Below, piece after piece: positions 19,192 through 29,947 of a DNA stretch of 64,000 nt; the stretch's first letter is position 1, and each line of letters begins with the position of its first letter. Under the pieces are notes generated by a model that saw nothing but the letters and a program-made list of their open reading frames with translations, had not been told where the DNA came from and did no database searches. Source of the DNA: Trichlorobacter ammonificans (GTDB lineage Bacteria > Desulfobacterota > Desulfuromonadia > Geobacterales > Pseudopelobacteraceae); assembly GCF_933509905.1 (NCBI RefSeq), contig NZ_OW150024.1, positions 732,001 through 796,000 of the forward strand. The letters run 5' to 3'. A program made the position numbers and the translations under genes.

Positions 19192-22100
19192 GACGGCTCC
19201 TCTGCCAGGCAGTGTAAGAGCGGCCCCAGTATGGCGGCGGCAGTGACGCGGAACTCCTCGCCAAAGGGCTCCCGGTCGCCGAAACAGCGATGGATATGCG
19301 GCTCGCTCCCCTCGCCCGGACCGGCGAAGCTGTCGCGCCACTGCCGGCGGGTCTTTTCCGGGTCGTTGCTGCGGGCCCAGGCCAGGGAGGATTCGGGGAA
19401 GAAGGGGAGGGGCGCGGAGAGCCCCCGGCGGTAGTAGGTCAGCAGTTCCGCCAGCAGCTCACGCGCCGTTCCCACCGGTCGGTACCTGCGGCTGCCGTCG
19501 CTCTGGATGAGCAGGGTCTGCCGGGGGTAATCCGGCGGGGCCGCGGCGTTCAGTGCCAGGTGCTCCAGCCAGGTACGCAGCAGATCCGTGGCTTTCAAAC
19601 GGGCGTACCGGTAACGCAGCATGGTGCTGTCATGAATCCGGTCCAGTCGCCCGGACAGGAGGCAGCCGTCGATCTCCAGGGAAAATTCCAGCGGTTCCCG
19701 TCGGTTCTCCCCGGCAATCGCCTGCCGGATTCGCGGGGCAAAGCGCTGGAGCGTTTCCAACTCGTCGGCCAGCAGCAGCTCGCCGTGGCGACCGGGGGGG
19801 AGCAGGCCCCGTCCGCGCAGCGCCGCGAGCTGCTGGCCGGGATCGCGGTCATCCAGCACCTGCTGCAGCAGGTCGGCACGCAGCTGGTAGGCGGTCAATC
19901 CCTCCAGCCCGAACGGTTCCCGCTCTTCCAGGGGGAGTTGTTGACGGGGAAAGCGGATGCCCAGGCGCTGTTCGAGGAACCAGCGGCTGGGGTTGCTGAA
20001 GCAGCGGATCAGCTGCTCCAGGGCCACTTCACGGGGAGGAGCGGCGGGGTCTCCGAGGGGGGCGGCGATGAAGGGAGCGGGACGGAGGCCCCCAGTGCGC
20101 TCCTGCAGCGCGGTAGCGTTTTCCGCCCCATAGCTGAACAGCCCCGAACCCGGGGTGAAGTAGGCGCTGCTGAAGGGGTGCAGAGGGTGGCGGGTGACCA
20201 GGCGCTCCGCCAGCGGCTGGCCGTCATCGCTGCGATACCTGCGCTCGATGCAGTCAATACATTCGCTGACCAGTACCGAGGGAGGAAGGTCGCCGTTGTC
20301 CCGCAGGCTCTGGCCCACGTAGCTGATATACAGGCAATCCCGGGCAGAGAGGAGCGCTTCCAGAAACAGGTAGCGGTCTTCGTCCCGCAGGGACCGATCT
20401 CCCGGCCGGGGATGACGGGCGATCAGGTCGAAGCCCGGCGGACGGCTCTTCCGGGGAAAGGCACCGTCGTTCATGCCGATCAGGGCCACCACCCGGAACG
20501 GAATGCTGCGCATCGGCAGCATGGCACAGAAGGTGACCCCGCCGGTCATGAACCCCTGTCCCTGCTCCTGCTGCTGCAGCCGGCCGGCGAACCAGGCACG
20601 GATCAATGCCGGCTCCACCTCATCCCGGAAGCCGGAACGTTCGGCAATTTCGTCGAGACTCTCCGCAATGCCGGCAATGATGCTGCGTTCGTGGGCGCCG
20701 GCATCGTCGTCGACCAGAAAGTCGTCCAGCAGACTGAGTATCCGGTACCGCCAGTCGGCCAGGGGACGGGGGAGGTTCAGGGCTTCCACGGTCCGGCGTA
20801 CGGTGACGACAAACGTCAGCAGGCAGCCCAGGATACGCGTGCGTGCCCCTTCCATGGCATCAAAGGGGAGGATGCCGGCAACGGTAAGCCCCTCGTCGGG
20901 CATGGCCAGTCCCAACAGCAGGCGGTCCAGCCCGGCCATCCAGGAGTGATCGCGATAGCCGGGCAGGCCGTGCCGGCTGCGGTCGGCTTCATCCAGTCCC
21001 CAGCGGATGCCGCTCTCCTCAAGCCAGTCGCGGACCAGCGGGATATCCTCCTCGTTCAGCTCGAAACGGCTGCGTACCGGCGGCGTAGCGAGGAGATCCA
21101 GCAGCTCCACGGCGGTCAGGCGGCCGGTGGGCAGTGCCAGCAGTTTCAGGAAGGCCGCCGTGGTTTCCCCTTCGCTGGCCAGCCGGCGGTCGGCGATGGA
21201 GTAGGGGATGGAGCGGGCCGGGTCCCGGGTGGCACCGAACACCGCCGCGATGTAGGGAGCGTAGGTCTCGATGTCGGGGGTCATCACCACAATGTCGCGG
21301 CACTCCAGGCCGCTGCCGCTGTCCAGCAGGAAGAGCAGGTTGTCGTGCAGCACCTCCAGTTCCCGCATCGGACCGTGGCAGGAATGGATCATCACCGAGC
21401 GATCGCCGGGGTCGAGGGACAACCGTTCGTTGCTATCGGCGCCCCGCAGGTTGAGCATGTCGGACTGGAGGGCGTGCAGCAGCGTGTCGCTGCCCGGGTC
21501 GTGGTACAGGTCCTGCTGGCTGCCGGCCCGCTCCGCCAGGTTGAGGGCCAGGTCGGAGAAGTCGCGCCCCAGCCTGCCCAAGGAGGCCAGCAGCGGGTTT
21601 CCCTCCACGACAATGGCCCGCTCCAGGGGGGTCAGCCGTTCCCGGCGACGGCGGGGGATGATGTCGGCCCAGTATTCGCGGGTTGGGCTGAGCAGGAAGA
21701 GGTTGATCTCGATGTGGCGGGCCGCCGCCTCCAGGATGGAGAGGTGGTAGCCGGGAAGGTAGGAGATGCCGAAGAGCGCCATGCGGGCCGGCAGCCCGGC
21801 GGTGGGGGATGGGGGCCGCCGCAGCCGCTCCCGGAAGAGGGAGCGCAGTCGCGCCCGGTGGTTGCCGCGGCTTTCGGCGGTGATGAGGCGCCAGAGCTCC
21901 GCCTGCCACTGCTGATCCCCGTCGCCTGCGGCACCGTTCTCCCAGGCGAGTAGCATCTCCGGTCGGAAGAGCGTGTACTGGTCGAAGGTGTCGGCGATCC
22001 GCTCCGCCAACTGGAAGCGGCCCAGGCCGTCACGCTCCCGGCCGCAGTAGTGTCTGAGCGGTGCGGCCGCCTCGGTTGCCAGCAACGAGGGAAGCAGCTT

Positions 22101-22388
22101 CAGAATCCGCCAGGTCAGCACCTCGCGGGAGTAATCGTCGTTCTCGTGTTCCTCCGGCAGCACCCGCCTGAACAGATCGGCCACCAGGGCGTTGGGAAAG
22201 GGGCAGGCGCAGTTGGCCCAGATGCCGAAGCGCCCGGCCAGCTCCATGGTGAGCCAGCGCTGCATCCCCCGGCTCTGCATGACGATCAGTTCCGGTGTCA
22301 GCGGATCGTCCGGCGGCACCGCCAGAACGCCGGCCAGGGCCGTTACCAGGTGTTCCATCCGGTTGCTGGTGTAGATGGTGAGGGGCAT
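19188..22388 (-). CDS. recC: Exodeoxyribonuclease V, gamma chain
   Basis: Non-catalytic helicase-fold subunit that splits the duplex and recognises Chi. The 1066-residue product starts [15 protein letters not shown], the family pattern (x-hydrophobic-Y-x-SNR). It continues with [16 protein letters not shown] and [12 protein letters not shown], and later has [13 protein letters not shown] and [20 protein letters not shown]. Alternative in-frame starts at 22421 (ATG) and 22430 (GTG) fall inside the lon terminator hairpin and are less likely. First gene of recC-recB-recD-hflX-PBP. Confidence 0.9.
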   Translation of the reverse strand: MPLTIYTSNRMEHLVTALAGVLAVPPDDPLTPELIVMQSRGMQRWLTMELAGRFGIWANCACPFPNALVADLFRRVLPEEHENDDYSREVLTWRILKLLPSLLATEAAAPLRHYCGRERDGLGRFQLAERIADTFDQYTLFRPEMLLAWENGAAGDGDQQWQAELWRLITAESRGNHRARLRSLFRERLRRPPSPTAGLPARMALFGISYLPGYHLSILEAAARHIEINLFLLSPTREYWADIIPRRRRERLTPLERAIVVEGNPLLASLGRLGRDFSDLALNLAERAGSQQDLYHDPGSDTLLHALQSDMLNLRGADSNERLSLDPGDRSVMIHSCHGPMRELEVLHDNLLFLLDSGSGLECRDIVVMTPDIETYAPYIAAVFGATRDPARSIPYSIADRRLASEGETTAAFLKLLALPTGRLTAVELLDLLATPPVRSRFELNEEDIPLVRDWLEESGIRWGLDEADRSRHGLPGYRDHSWMAGLDRLLLGLAMPDEGLTVAGILPFDAMEGARTRILGCLLTFVVTVRRTVEALNLPRPLADWRYRILSLLDDFLVDDDAGAHERSIIAGIAESLDEIAERSGFRDEVEPALIRAWFAGRLQQQEQGQGFMTGGVTFCAMLPMRSIPFRVVALIGMNDGAFPRKSRPPGFDLIARHPRPGDRSLRDEDRYLFLEALLSARDCLYISYVGQSLRDNGDLPPSVLVSECIDCIERRYRSDDGQPLAERLVTRHPLHPFSSAYFTPGSGLFSYGAENATALQERTGGLRPAPFIAAPLGDPAAPPREVALEQLIRCFSNPSRWFLEQRLGIRFPRQQLPLEEREPFGLEGLTAYQLRADLLQQVLDDRDPGQQLAALRGRGLLPPGRHGELLLADELETLQRFAPRIRQAIAGENRREPLEFSLEIDGCLLSGRLDRIHDSTMLRYRYARLKATDLLRTWLEHLALNAAAPPDYPRQTLLIQSDGSRRYRPVGTARELLAELLTYYRRGLSAPLPFFPESSLAWARSNDPEKTRRQWRDSFAGPGEGSEPHIHRCFGDREPFGEEFRVTAAAILGPLLHCLAEEPS

Positions 22389-22410
22389 GGGAATAACCGT
22401 GCAGAGAACG

Positions 22411-22448
22411 AAAAAGGGCATGGCGGGCACTCCTGCCGCGCCATGCCC
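22411..22448 (-). terminator. Intrinsic terminator of lon
   Basis: On the minus strand a perfect 10-bp stem, GGGCATGGCG with CGCCATGCCC (positions 22448-22439 and 22425-22416), is followed by TTTTT at 22415-22411. It lies 24 bp after the lon stop and just ahead of recC, so it separates the heat-shock/Lon unit from the recombination operon. Confidence 0.8.
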
Positions 22449-22471
22449 CGGACAACCGTATCAGTAACGGC

Positions 22472-24922
22472 TCATGCCGTGATTTCCCGCTGGGGTCGCA
22501 CCATCACCTTGGGACCGGCACCGCCTTTCGGTTTTGACTTTGCCAGCGGGAATTTTTCCAGGGCCAGCTTCAGCACCTCGTCGATTTCCCGGACCGGTAC
22601 GATCCGAATCTTCTTCTGCATCTCCTTGGGGATATCTTCCAGGTCCTTCTTGTTCTGTTCCGGAATGAGCACGGTCTTCATACCGGCACGCACCGCCGCC
22701 AGGATTTTCTCCTTGAGGCCACCGATGGGCAGCACCTTGCCCCGCAGCGAAATTTCGCCGGTCATGGCCACGTCCTTCTTGACCGGGATGCGGGTCAGGA
22801 TGGAGACGAGGGCGGTGGCCATGGCGCAGCCGGCGGAGGGGCCGTCCTTGGGCACGGCGCCGGCCGGTACGTGGACATGGATCTCATGCTCCTGGAACCA
22901 CTCGGCCGGCACGCGGAATTCGTCGCCGTGGGTACGGACGTAGGCCAGTGCCGCCTGCACCGACTCCTTCATCACATCCCCCAACTGGCCGGTGAGGGAG
23001 AGGCCCCCCTTGCCCGGCATGGTGGTGGCTTCGATATGCAGCACCTCACCCCCCACCGGGGTCCAGGCCAGACCGTTCACCACGCCGATTTCGTTCTTCT
23101 CCATCTCGTCGTCGCGGAGATACTTGGCGGCCCCCAGGTAGGTGTGCAACGAGGTGGGGGTGATCTTCACCTGCTGTTTCCGCCCCTCGGCGATCTTGCG
23201 GGCCACCTTGCGGCAGACGTTGCCGATCTCCCGCTCCAGGTTCCGCAGGCCGGCCTCACGGGTGTATTTGGCAATAATCTCCTGGATCGCTTCGTCGCTG
23301 AAGGCGATATGCTTGTTCTTCAGGCCGTTTTCCTTCAACTGCCGCGGCACCAGGAACCGCTTGGCGATCTCCAGTTTCTCCTCTTCGGTATAGCCGGGGA
23401 TGTTGATCACCTCCATCCGGTCGTACAGGGCCGAGGGGATCGGGTCGCTGTGGTTGGCCGTGGCCAGGAACAGCACGTTGGAAAGGTCGAACGGCTGGTT
23501 GATGTAATGGTCGGAGAAGCTGTTGTTCTGTTGGGGATCAAGTACCTCCAGCAGCGCCGCCGACGGGTCGCCCTTGTAGTCGTAGCCCATCTTGTCCAGC
23601 TCGTCCAGCATGAAGACCGGGTTCTTGGAGCCGGCCTGCTTCATCCCCTGGATCAATCGGCCCGGCAGGGCCCCGAGGTAGGTGCGGCGGTGGCCGCGGA
23701 TTTCGGCCTCGTCGCGCACCCCGCCCAGAGAAATCCGAACGAATTTGCGGTTCAGTGCCCGGGCGATGGAGCGGCCCAAAGAGGTCTTGCCCACGCCGGG
23801 AGGGCCGACGAAGCAGAGGATCGGCCCCTTCATCGTGCGGTTCAGCTTGCGTACCGCCAGGAACTCCAGAATCCGCTCCTTGACCTTGTCCAGGTAGCAG
23901 TGGTCTTCGTCCAGGATCTTCTTGGCCCGGGCGATATCGTGGGAATCGCGGGTGGTTTTGCTCCAGGGGAGTTCAATCAGCCAGTCCAGGTAGGTGCGGA
24001 TCACGCCGGCCTCGCCGGAGTCGCCGTGCATCCGCTCCAGGCGGCCCAGCTGCTTCAGCGCCTCCTTCTGCGTCGCCTCCGGCATTTTTGCCGCTTCGAT
24101 GGCCTTGCGCAGCTCCTCCAGCTCCTCTTTCCCCTCGTTGTCCCCCAGCTCCTGCTGGATCGCCTTCATCTGCTCCCGCAGGTAGTATTCCTTCTGGTTT
24201 TTCCCCATCTCCTCCCGGGCGGCATGCTGGATCTTGGCCTGGACCGAGAGCATCTCGTGCTCCTTGGCCAGGAATTCGTTCACTTTTGTCAGCCGCTTCA
24301 CCGGATCGACGATTTCCAGCAACTGCTGGGCCTCGGCCAGCTTCAGGCCGATGTTGCTGGAGATCAGGTCGGCCATGCTGCCGGGGTCGGTGATGTTTTC
24401 CAGGATCACCATCACTTCCGGTGATATCTGCTTGCCTAGTTCGGCGATCTTGCCCAGCTGTTCCCGCACGGTACGGATCAGGGCCTCGGTCTCCAGGGAG
24501 TCCGGCGCCGCAGGCTCCACCATTCGCTCGACCCGGACGGTGTGGAACGGTTTCTCTTCCAGGTATTCGACGATGCGGGCTTTGACCAGCCCCTGCACCA
24601 GAATTTTTACCCGACCGTCGGGCAGTTTCAGCATGCGCATGATCATGCCCACGGTGCCGACGCGATAGATCTGGTCCGGCGACGGCTCCTCTTCGCCGAT
24701 TTCGTGCTGAGTCGCCAGCATGATCATGCGGTCCCCGGCCAGGGCCTGATCCACTGCCTTGATCGATGCCTCGCGACCGACGAAAAGTGGTATGATCATG
24801 AAGGGATAGACCACCACATCCCGGATCGGCAACAGGGGAAGTTCCTCCGGGATACGGAGTTCCTCCTCGGTGGGGATGGCAGGTTCGGTGTGTGTCTGTT
24901 CCTTGTCGGACTGGCTCACCAT
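22472..24922 (-). CDS. lon: ATP-dependent protease Lon
   Basis: Cytoplasmic AAA+ serine protease of 816 residues. It has the N-terminal substrate domain ([20 protein letters not shown]), the AAA+ module with [20 protein letters not shown] and the protease domain. Catalytic Ser lies in [15 protein letters not shown] (about residue 690) and Lys in [18 protein letters not shown]. It starts 1 bp after the small heat-shock protein stop, with AGGAG inside that gene's end, so the two are co-expressed. A terminator follows. Confidence 0.97.
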   Translation of the reverse strand: MVSQSDKEQTHTEPAIPTEEELRIPEELPLLPIRDVVVYPFMIIPLFVGREASIKAVDQALAGDRMIMLATQHEIGEEEPSPDQIYRVGTVGMIMRMLKLPDGRVKILVQGLVKARIVEYLEEKPFHTVRVERMVEPAAPDSLETEALIRTVREQLGKIAELGKQISPEVMVILENITDPGSMADLISSNIGLKLAEAQQLLEIVDPVKRLTKVNEFLAKEHEMLSVQAKIQHAAREEMGKNQKEYYLREQMKAIQQELGDNEGKEELEELRKAIEAAKMPEATQKEALKQLGRLERMHGDSGEAGVIRTYLDWLIELPWSKTTRDSHDIARAKKILDEDHCYLDKVKERILEFLAVRKLNRTMKGPILCFVGPPGVGKTSLGRSIARALNRKFVRISLGGVRDEAEIRGHRRTYLGALPGRLIQGMKQAGSKNPVFMLDELDKMGYDYKGDPSAALLEVLDPQQNNSFSDHYINQPFDLSNVLFLATANHSDPIPSALYDRMEVINIPGYTEEEKLEIAKRFLVPRQLKENGLKNKHIAFSDEAIQEIIAKYTREAGLRNLEREIGNVCRKVARKIAEGRKQQVKITPTSLHTYLGAAKYLRDDEMEKNEIGVVNGLAWTPVGGEVLHIEATTMPGKGGLSLTGQLGDVMKESVQAALAYVRTHGDEFRVPAEWFQEHEIHVHVPAGAVPKDGPSAGCAMATALVSILTRIPVKKDVAMTGEISLRGKVLPIGGLKEKILAAVRAGMKTVLIPEQNKKDLEDIPKEMQKKIRIVPVREIDEVLKLALEKFPLAKSKPKGGAGPKVMVRPQREITA

Positions 24923-24923
24923 G

Positions 24924-25358
24924 TTACTCCTTTATGACAATACGTCGTTCCTGCCCCTTGGGGCAGATGATGCGCAGGACGCCGCGTCGGTATTCGGCGC
25001 GGACCTGGGCGGGGTCAGTCAGGTCAGGCAGGCGGACGGTCCGGCACATCTGGCCGAAATGGCGTTCAAGGCAGAGATAACGCTGCCGTTCCTGCGGCGG
25101 GTCGGGCAGCTTGTCTGCTCGAATGACCACCACCATCCCCCGCTGCATGATGCTGATGTTGTCGGGAAGCACGCCGGGCAGGTCAAACTCCAGCACTACC
25201 GCCCGGTCGGTTTCGTAGATATCCATGGCAACGGAGACGTCCCCCTCGTTTTCACCGTCGAAACGGTGGTCAAGGGCATGCAGCAGCGAGCGCATCTCGT
25301 CGAGATGTCGGTTGTACTGTTCCGAGAACAGGGGTTTTCTGCCGCCGGAGCGTGGCAT
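24924..25358 (-). CDS. Small heat-shock protein, Hsp20/alpha-crystallin family
   Basis: 144-residue ATP-independent chaperone. The alpha-crystallin domain starts near residue 41 (VAMDIYETDRAVVLEFDLPG) and includes the ERHFGQMCRTVRLP beta strands and AEYRRGVLRIICPK (the usual A-x-x-x-G-V-L-x-I). The C-terminal RRIVIKE holds an I-x-I-type anchor for oligomerisation. Its close linkage to lon suggests a joint protein-quality unit: holding unfolded proteins and degrading them. Confidence 0.9.
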   Translation of the reverse strand: MPRSGGRKPLFSEQYNRHLDEMRSLLHALDHRFDGENEGDVSVAMDIYETDRAVVLEFDLPGVLPDNISIMQRGMVVVIRADKLPDPPQERQRYLCLERHFGQMCRTVRLPDLTDPAQVRAEYRRGVLRIICPKGQERRIVIKE

Positions 25359-25406
25359 GGCACCTCTCGTGCATCCTGAAACCGTGTGAATATTTCCTAT
25401 GGATCA

Positions 25407-25435
25407 GATGTAACCATTCCCCTGGTGAAAGTCAA
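25407..25435 (-). promoter_or_regulatory. Candidate promoter for hsp20-lon
   Basis: On the minus strand CTTGACT (TTGACT at 25435-25430) is followed after 17 bp by TACATC (25412-25407), about 50 bp before the hsp20 ATG. The -35 fits sigma-70, and the leading CTTGAC also resembles a sigma-32 -35 element; the -10 match is weak. Assignment to either factor is open. Confidence 0.35.
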
Positions 25436-25519
25436 GCCGCATGCCGGAAAAGAGCGTTGACAGCCGGACTGCTTTTGGAGATAGATGATCTTCTATCGAC
25501 AATGGATGAGGAGGCGCCC

Positions 25520-25729
25520 ATGGCGTTGAAAACACGGATCTGGATGACCGGTTCCCTGGACTGGTTCGGGTATATTGACGATGCAGAGGTTTTTCTGGGA
25601 CACCGCAGTTTTCCGAATCCTCCGGAAGAAGGCGATGAATGGACCTGTGAGTCGGGTGACATCTTCAGGATCGAGGACGGGGAGATCAAAAAGATCGGCC
25701 ATACCGATCCTCCGAAAAAGTACTGGTAG
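25520..25729 (+). CDS. Small hypothetical protein
   Basis: 69 residues beginning MALKTRIWMTGSLDWFGYID and ending DPPKKYW; acidic, rich in Trp, Gly and Asp, without a signal peptide or membrane helix. I do not recognise a family. The start at 25520 is chosen because AGGAGG lies 5 bases upstream; an earlier in-frame ATG at 25502 has no ribosome site. Predicted strands (GDEWTCESGDIFRIEDGEIKKI) suggest a small beta-barrel. It stands alone, divergent from hsp20-lon and followed immediately by a palindromic repeat. Confidence 0.6.
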   Translation: MALKTRIWMTGSLDWFGYIDDAEVFLGHRSFPNPPEEGDEWTCESGDIFRIEDGEIKKIGHTDPPKKYW

Positions 25730-25731
25730 CA

Positions 25732-25852
25732 GGTTGCTGAAAACCAGCCATCTCGCCGCGGTCCTCGAACCCCCCCTTGTGCGGCGTCGCAGCGCTACGC
25801 CGCACAAGGAGCTTCCTGCGGGTGCGACGATCTGACTGTTTTTTGAGCAACC
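25732..25852. repeat. Palindromic MITE/REP-like element
   Basis: 121-bp element with imperfect terminal inverted repeats: GGTTGCTgAAAA at the left and TTTTgAGCAACC at the right. Inside is a perfect 12-bp stem, CTTGTGCGGCGT (25776-25787) with ACGCCGCACAAG (25797-25808), around a 9-nt loop. It fills the gap between the small protein stop and the metallophosphoesterase 3' end. The same 12-mer recurs in the lolC-lolD gap at 38624-38635. No open frame; probably a non-autonomous dispersed repeat that may also act as a bidirectional 3'-end structure. Confidence 0.65.
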
Positions 25853-25873
25853 GTAGTTTTTTTAGCAAGTTAG

Positions 25874-27019
25874 CTAGTGGGTCTGCTGTTCCGGCACCAG
25901 GTCGATCACGGTTATTTCCGGCGGGGCAAGGAAGCGGATCGGCGGTCCCCAGGTGCCGGTGCCACGGCTGACGTGCAGCCAGCCCCCCCCTGTCAGGTGC
26001 ATGGTGCCGGTGGGCAGCGGAAAGCGGAGTCGCGTAAGCAGGGTGAACGGGAAAATCTGCCCTTTGTGGACATGGCCGGACAGTTGCAGATCGAACCGTC
26101 CCCGGCTCTCCGTCGCAACTTCCGGGCGATGTTTCAGCACCAGCACGAAGCGATCCCGGGGCGCGCGGGCCAGCAGGCGGGATTCCGCCGTCGGGTCGTA
26201 GCCGGCTACCTGTTGCCCCACCGGATCGTCCACCCCCACCACCCAGAGACGCTCTCCCACCGGCACCGCTTCGGAGCGAAGCAGGCGAAAGCCCGACTTC
26301 TCGGTGAACTCCTGTGCCTGCCGGAAACCGACGTAGTATTCGTGGTTGCCGGGAATGGCCACCATGCCCAGGGGCGGCGCCAACTGGCGCAGCAGGGTTG
26401 AAACCCCGTCGAAGTGCCGCAGGTTGCCGTCCACCAGGTCGCCGGTGGAAACGATCAGATCGGGCTGGGCCTGCCGGATCGCCTCGATCACCCGCCGGAC
26501 CCGCTCCTCCCGCACGATCACGCCCACATGCAGGTCGCTGATCTGTACGATCCGGATGCGGCTTCCGGCCGACAGCGTAGCAGTGGGGATTCGTACCTGC
26601 TCGGTACGGATGTTCAGGGCCTCGAACCAGCCCCAGAGCACGATGCCGGTGGCGGCAAGCAGGCAAAACAGCGCCAAAGGGCGGGGTTGCAACAGGGAAA
26701 CACGGGGAATCGCCACCAGGTAGCAGGCCGCATGACGCAGGCCGCGGAGCAGTTCCAGAACAGCGGCCAGGGAGCAGAACAGGAAAAGCCAGCCCATCCA
26801 GCAGTAGCCGGTCAGGGCCAGCAGGCGGGCCGGCAGGTCATGGCCGTGGCGTTCCAGCAGGCGCACCGCCACCGGTGCCACCGTCATCAACAGGCACCAG
26901 AGCAGCGCCGGCACCGTCCAGGCGGGAGCGAGCTGGGGCCAGGCCGACCGCAGCAGCCGGAACAGATAGAGATGGCCGCTGCCGTAAATCAGGAAGAAGG
27001 AAAAAAGGAAGAGGGTCAT
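25874..27019 (-). CDS. Membrane-anchored metallophosphoesterase (YkuE/YaeI type)
   Basis: 381 residues. The N-terminal third contains about four membrane helices (for example MTLFLFSFFLIYGSGHLYLF and LALFCLLAATGIVLWGWFEA). A calcineurin-like domain follows with IVQISDLHVG, VSTGDLVDG, AIPGNHEYYVG, LKHRP and LSGHVHKGQIFP, giving the full dimetal site. Relatives hydrolyse UDP-diacylglucosamine (LpxG) or unknown phosphoesters near the membrane; substrate here is not determined. The gene is 28 bp downstream of the diguanylate cyclase in the same direction. Confidence 0.85.
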   Translation of the reverse strand: MTLFLFSFFLIYGSGHLYLFRLLRSAWPQLAPAWTVPALLWCLLMTVAPVAVRLLERHGHDLPARLLALTGYCWMGWLFLFCSLAAVLELLRGLRHAACYLVAIPRVSLLQPRPLALFCLLAATGIVLWGWFEALNIRTEQVRIPTATLSAGSRIRIVQISDLHVGVIVREERVRRVIEAIRQAQPDLIVSTGDLVDGNLRHFDGVSTLLRQLAPPLGMVAIPGNHEYYVGFRQAQEFTEKSGFRLLRSEAVPVGERLWVVGVDDPVGQQVAGYDPTAESRLLARAPRDRFVLVLKHRPEVATESRGRFDLQLSGHVHKGQIFPFTLLTRLRFPLPTGTMHLTGGGWLHVSRGTGTWGPPIRFLAPPEITVIDLVPEQQTH

Positions 27020-27047
27020 TGGTCGGTGCCTTCTGGCGGGGGCGGGC

Positions 27048-28298
27048 TCAGGTCGGACAGCCGTCGGGTGCGCAGCAGACCCGGTCCCGACCGTCCCGCT
27101 TGGCCTGGTACAGATTGTCGTCGGCCCGCTTCAGCAATTCTTCCAGGCTGCGGTCGCTGTCTCTGCTGGTTGCGGTGCCACCGCTGGCGGTAATGGTCAG
27201 TTCGCCGGCATCGGTGAGAAACGGTTCACGGCGTACCGTCTCGAGCATTCGCTCGGCGATGCTGCAGGTTTCTGCTGTTGATGCCTCGGGAAGCAGCACC
27301 ACGAATTCTTCGCCGCCGTAGCGCCCCAGCAGGTCATAGGGCCTGAGGATGGTCTGGATGCGCCGGGTGAACTCCCGCAAAACCTGATCGCCGATCAGGT
27401 GGCCGTAAGTGTCGTTAACCTGTTTGAAGCGGTCCAGGTCCAGCAGCACACACCCCAGTCCCTTGTCGCCGCCGACAGCATACCCGCGCCGGGCCCGGTC
27501 GAACTCCTCCGCTCCCCGGGACACGAGGTAGCCGTGATTGGCGACGCCGGTCAGACTGTCGGTAATGGCGGTCCGGTGCAGCAGGGTATGGGCCTCCCGA
27601 ACCTGCCGCACGCTCTGGCCGATGAGCAGGTGGGAAACCGCAAAGGTCCCCAGCAGCACCACGGCCATGATCAGGGTGGTCAGGACCAGGGCTCTGCGTA
27701 ATGCCCGGTCGTAGCGGTCGATCAGCAGGTAGATCTCGAAGCTTCCCACCACCATGCCGACCTCGTTTCTGATCGGTACATAGGTTTCCACCACCTTCTG
27801 GGTGAACCCCTTTTCCTCCTTCAGGTCCGTTATCTTTTTCTCTTTCAGTTCGGTGTCGATGGAGCCGTAAAGGGCACGCCGCAGGCGGGGGTTTTCAGCG
27901 TCCACCTTGCCGATGATCGCCTTGTCGGTGCTGTAGACGATACGGTGGTCATGGTCGAATATCTTGACCTTGATGACATGCAGGTGGTCGACAAAGTTGG
28001 CGATCTCCCGGTCAAGGCGGTCGATGTCCCCGGGAGAGACGGCAACGGAGCGGTTCGAGTTCTCCCCCTTCAGGATGGCGTCATGCACGAAGTCCAGCAT
28101 CAGCTCACAGACGGCAACGGCGTCCGCTTCAGCCATCCTGACCACGTGACCGGTGAAGACCGTCTTGAATCCCCAGGTGGAGGCCAACAGAATAACTGCA
28201 ATGGAAAGGCTGCCCACGATCATGAACAGTTTCTGCAGGGCTGCCGGGTTCTCTCCCCAGGAGGCATGAAGCGGAGCTTTGCGGGTATCGAGTGCCAT
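27048..28298 (-). CDS. Membrane diguanylate cyclase (GGDEF)
   Basis: 416 residues: a helix near residues 24-46, a roughly 160-residue periplasmic sensor region (Cache-like: KIFDHDHRIVYSTDKAIIG and ETYVPIRNEVGMVVGSFEI), a second helix near 205-228, then a GGDEF domain. The active site is GRYGGEEFVVLLP and an intact inhibitory site RPYD sits five residues before GGEEF. It should therefore make c-di-GMP from GTP and be product-inhibited. No EAL or HD-GYP partner is adjacent. The ligand sensed is unknown. Confidence 0.92.
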   Translation of the reverse strand: MALDTRKAPLHASWGENPAALQKLFMIVGSLSIAVILLASTWGFKTVFTGHVVRMAEADAVAVCELMLDFVHDAILKGENSNRSVAVSPGDIDRLDREIANFVDHLHVIKVKIFDHDHRIVYSTDKAIIGKVDAENPRLRRALYGSIDTELKEKKITDLKEEKGFTQKVVETYVPIRNEVGMVVGSFEIYLLIDRYDRALRRALVLTTLIMAVVLLGTFAVSHLLIGQSVRQVREAHTLLHRTAITDSLTGVANHGYLVSRGAEEFDRARRGYAVGGDKGLGCVLLDLDRFKQVNDTYGHLIGDQVLREFTRRIQTILRPYDLLGRYGGEEFVVLLPEASTAETCSIAERMLETVRREPFLTDAGELTITASGGTATSRDSDRSLEELLKRADDNLYQAKRDGRDRVCCAPDGCPT

Positions 28299-28457
28299 AC
28301 TGGAAGCCGTTCGAGCCGGAATCGGAGGCCGGCCGCTCTGGATAAGCTAAGGGATAGGGCAGCATGGCATAGGTGACGGGGCAATTTCAATGCAGAAACG
28401 AAGTATAACGGTCTTCTCCCTTGATTCCGGTGCGCACGGCATGGTATTGCTCACATC

Positions 28458-29525
28458 ATGAACAGGCTACGTCAGAACATACGCGATATGGCAGGCTATA
28501 TTCCCGGTTTTCAGCCGCCGGATATCGCCTCCTGGATCAAGCTGAACACCAACGAAAACCCCTATCCCCCCTCGCCGCGGGTCAGGGAGGCGATCCTGGC
28601 CGAGCTGGGCGAGGACGCCGCGCTGCTGCGTACCTATCCCAGCGCATCGAGCAGCCTGTTGCGGGAGGCTGCCGGCCGGCTGTACGGCTTCGATCCGGAC
28701 TGGATTATCATGGCCAACGGCTCCGATGAGGTGCTGAACAACCTGATACGGGCCTGCGCCGGCGAGGGCGAGGAGATCGGCTACGTCCACCCCTCCTACT
28801 CCTATTACGCCACTCTGGCCGAGATACAGGGGGCGCGGGTACGGACCTTCGGCCTGACCGACGACTGGCGCATCGCCGGCTTTCCCGGGCGCTACGACGG
28901 CAGGCTGTTCTTTTTGACCACCCCCAACTCGCCGCTGGGGGGAGTCTTTTCGCTTGCCTACATCGAAGAACTGGCCGGCCGCTGCGCTGGCCTGCTGGTG
29001 GTGGACGAGGCCTATGCCGACTTTGCCGGCGAGAACGCCCTGGAGCTGGTGAAGCGGTGCGACAACGTGGTGGTTACCCGCACCCTTTCCAAGAGCTACG
29101 CCCTGGCCGGCATGCGTCTGGGGCTGGCCATTGCCCGTCCCGCCATCATCGCCGCCCTGGACAAGATCCGGGATCACTACAACCTGGATCGCCTGGCCCA
29201 GGCGGCCTGTCTGGCGGCCCTGGAGGATCAGGACTACTTCCGCCGTCGCTGCGACCAGGTGGTGGCTACCCGGGAACGTTTCAGTGCAGCCCTGCGCGCT
29301 CTCGGCTTCACGGTGCCGTCTTCCGGCGGTAATTTCATCTTCGCCACGCCGCCGGATCGGGACGGTCGCCGACTTTATGACGATCTCTATCGCAGCAGGA
29401 TTCTCGTTCGGCATTTCAGCGATCCGCTGCTTGCCCACGGGGTACGCATATCCATCGGTACCGACGAGGAAATGGCGCGGACCTTGGCGGTGATCGCGGG
29501 GGGGAAGCATGATGCAACTGCATGA
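28458..29525 (+). CDS. hisC: Histidinol-phosphate aminotransferase
   Basis: PLP enzyme of 355 residues for the imidazole-acetol phosphate to histidinol phosphate step. The motifs are [15 protein letters not shown] near the N-terminus, [26 protein letters not shown], the PLP lysine in [19 protein letters not shown] and [18 protein letters not shown] near the end. It opens a plus-strand his segment (hisC, zinc-ribbon gene, hisB). The ribosome site is weak. The 159-bp gap to the divergent cyclase gene must hold both promoters. Confidence 0.93.
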   Translation: MNRLRQNIRDMAGYIPGFQPPDIASWIKLNTNENPYPPSPRVREAILAELGEDAALLRTYPSASSSLLREAAGRLYGFDPDWIIMANGSDEVLNNLIRACAGEGEEIGYVHPSYSYYATLAEIQGARVRTFGLTDDWRIAGFPGRYDGRLFFLTTPNSPLGGVFSLAYIEELAGRCAGLLVVDEAYADFAGENALELVKRCDNVVVTRTLSKSYALAGMRLGLAIARPAIIAALDKIRDHYNLDRLAQAACLAALEDQDYFRRRCDQVVATRERFSAALRALGFTVPSSGGNFIFATPPDRDGRRLYDDLYRSRILVRHFSDPLLAHGVRISIGTDEEMARTLAVIAGGKHDATA

Positions 29526-29925
29526 CATGTCCGAGCAGTGTGCCCAGTGCGGTTTCAGCTACGCCCGGATCGATACCGAGGTCTGGGGGCAGTCCAGTTC
29601 CCGGCGGGTCATGTGTCCCCTCTGCGGCTGGTCGCTCTATGAGGAGTATCGCTGGGAAGGATCGACGCAGCTGGTGACCAAGCGGACCGAGGCGCGGGGG
29701 TTCGGTGCCTACCGCCTGGTGCCGCCGGGCAGTTATACCGGCTATAACGCCTTTCATACCGAGCCGTCGCCGGAGCTGGTGGCGCAGCTGCAAGACCTGC
29801 TGACCACCAGGGGGTGGAAAGGATATCTTTCTCTCTGGGACGTGCGACAGAACAAGGTTCGCCTGCTGGTGGGGCATCCCCTGGCGAAGTTTTCCGTTGA
29901 CGGCATGAACGAGGGTGCCGCCTGA
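29509..29925 (+). CDS. Uncharacterised zinc-ribbon protein between hisC and hisB
   Basis: 138 residues with CAQCGFSY and [10 protein letters not shown] (two CxxC pairs about 25 residues apart, a rubredoxin-like zinc ribbon), then a non-Cys C-terminal domain without membrane helices. I do not recognise a named family. Two adjacent ATGs at 29509 and 29512 lie within the end of hisC and a third in-frame ATG is at 29527; the GGGGGGAAG upstream favours the first. Overlap with hisC and the 22-bp gap to hisB imply co-expression. A role in histidine synthesis is not established. Confidence 0.75.
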   Translation: MMQLHDMSEQCAQCGFSYARIDTEVWGQSSSRRVMCPLCGWSLYEEYRWEGSTQLVTKRTEARGFGAYRLVPPGSYTGYNAFHTEPSPELVAQLQDLLTTRGWKGYLSLWDVRQNKVRLLVGHPLAKFSVDGMNEGAA

Positions 29926-29947
29926 GGGCACCGACAAGGAGTTGGCC

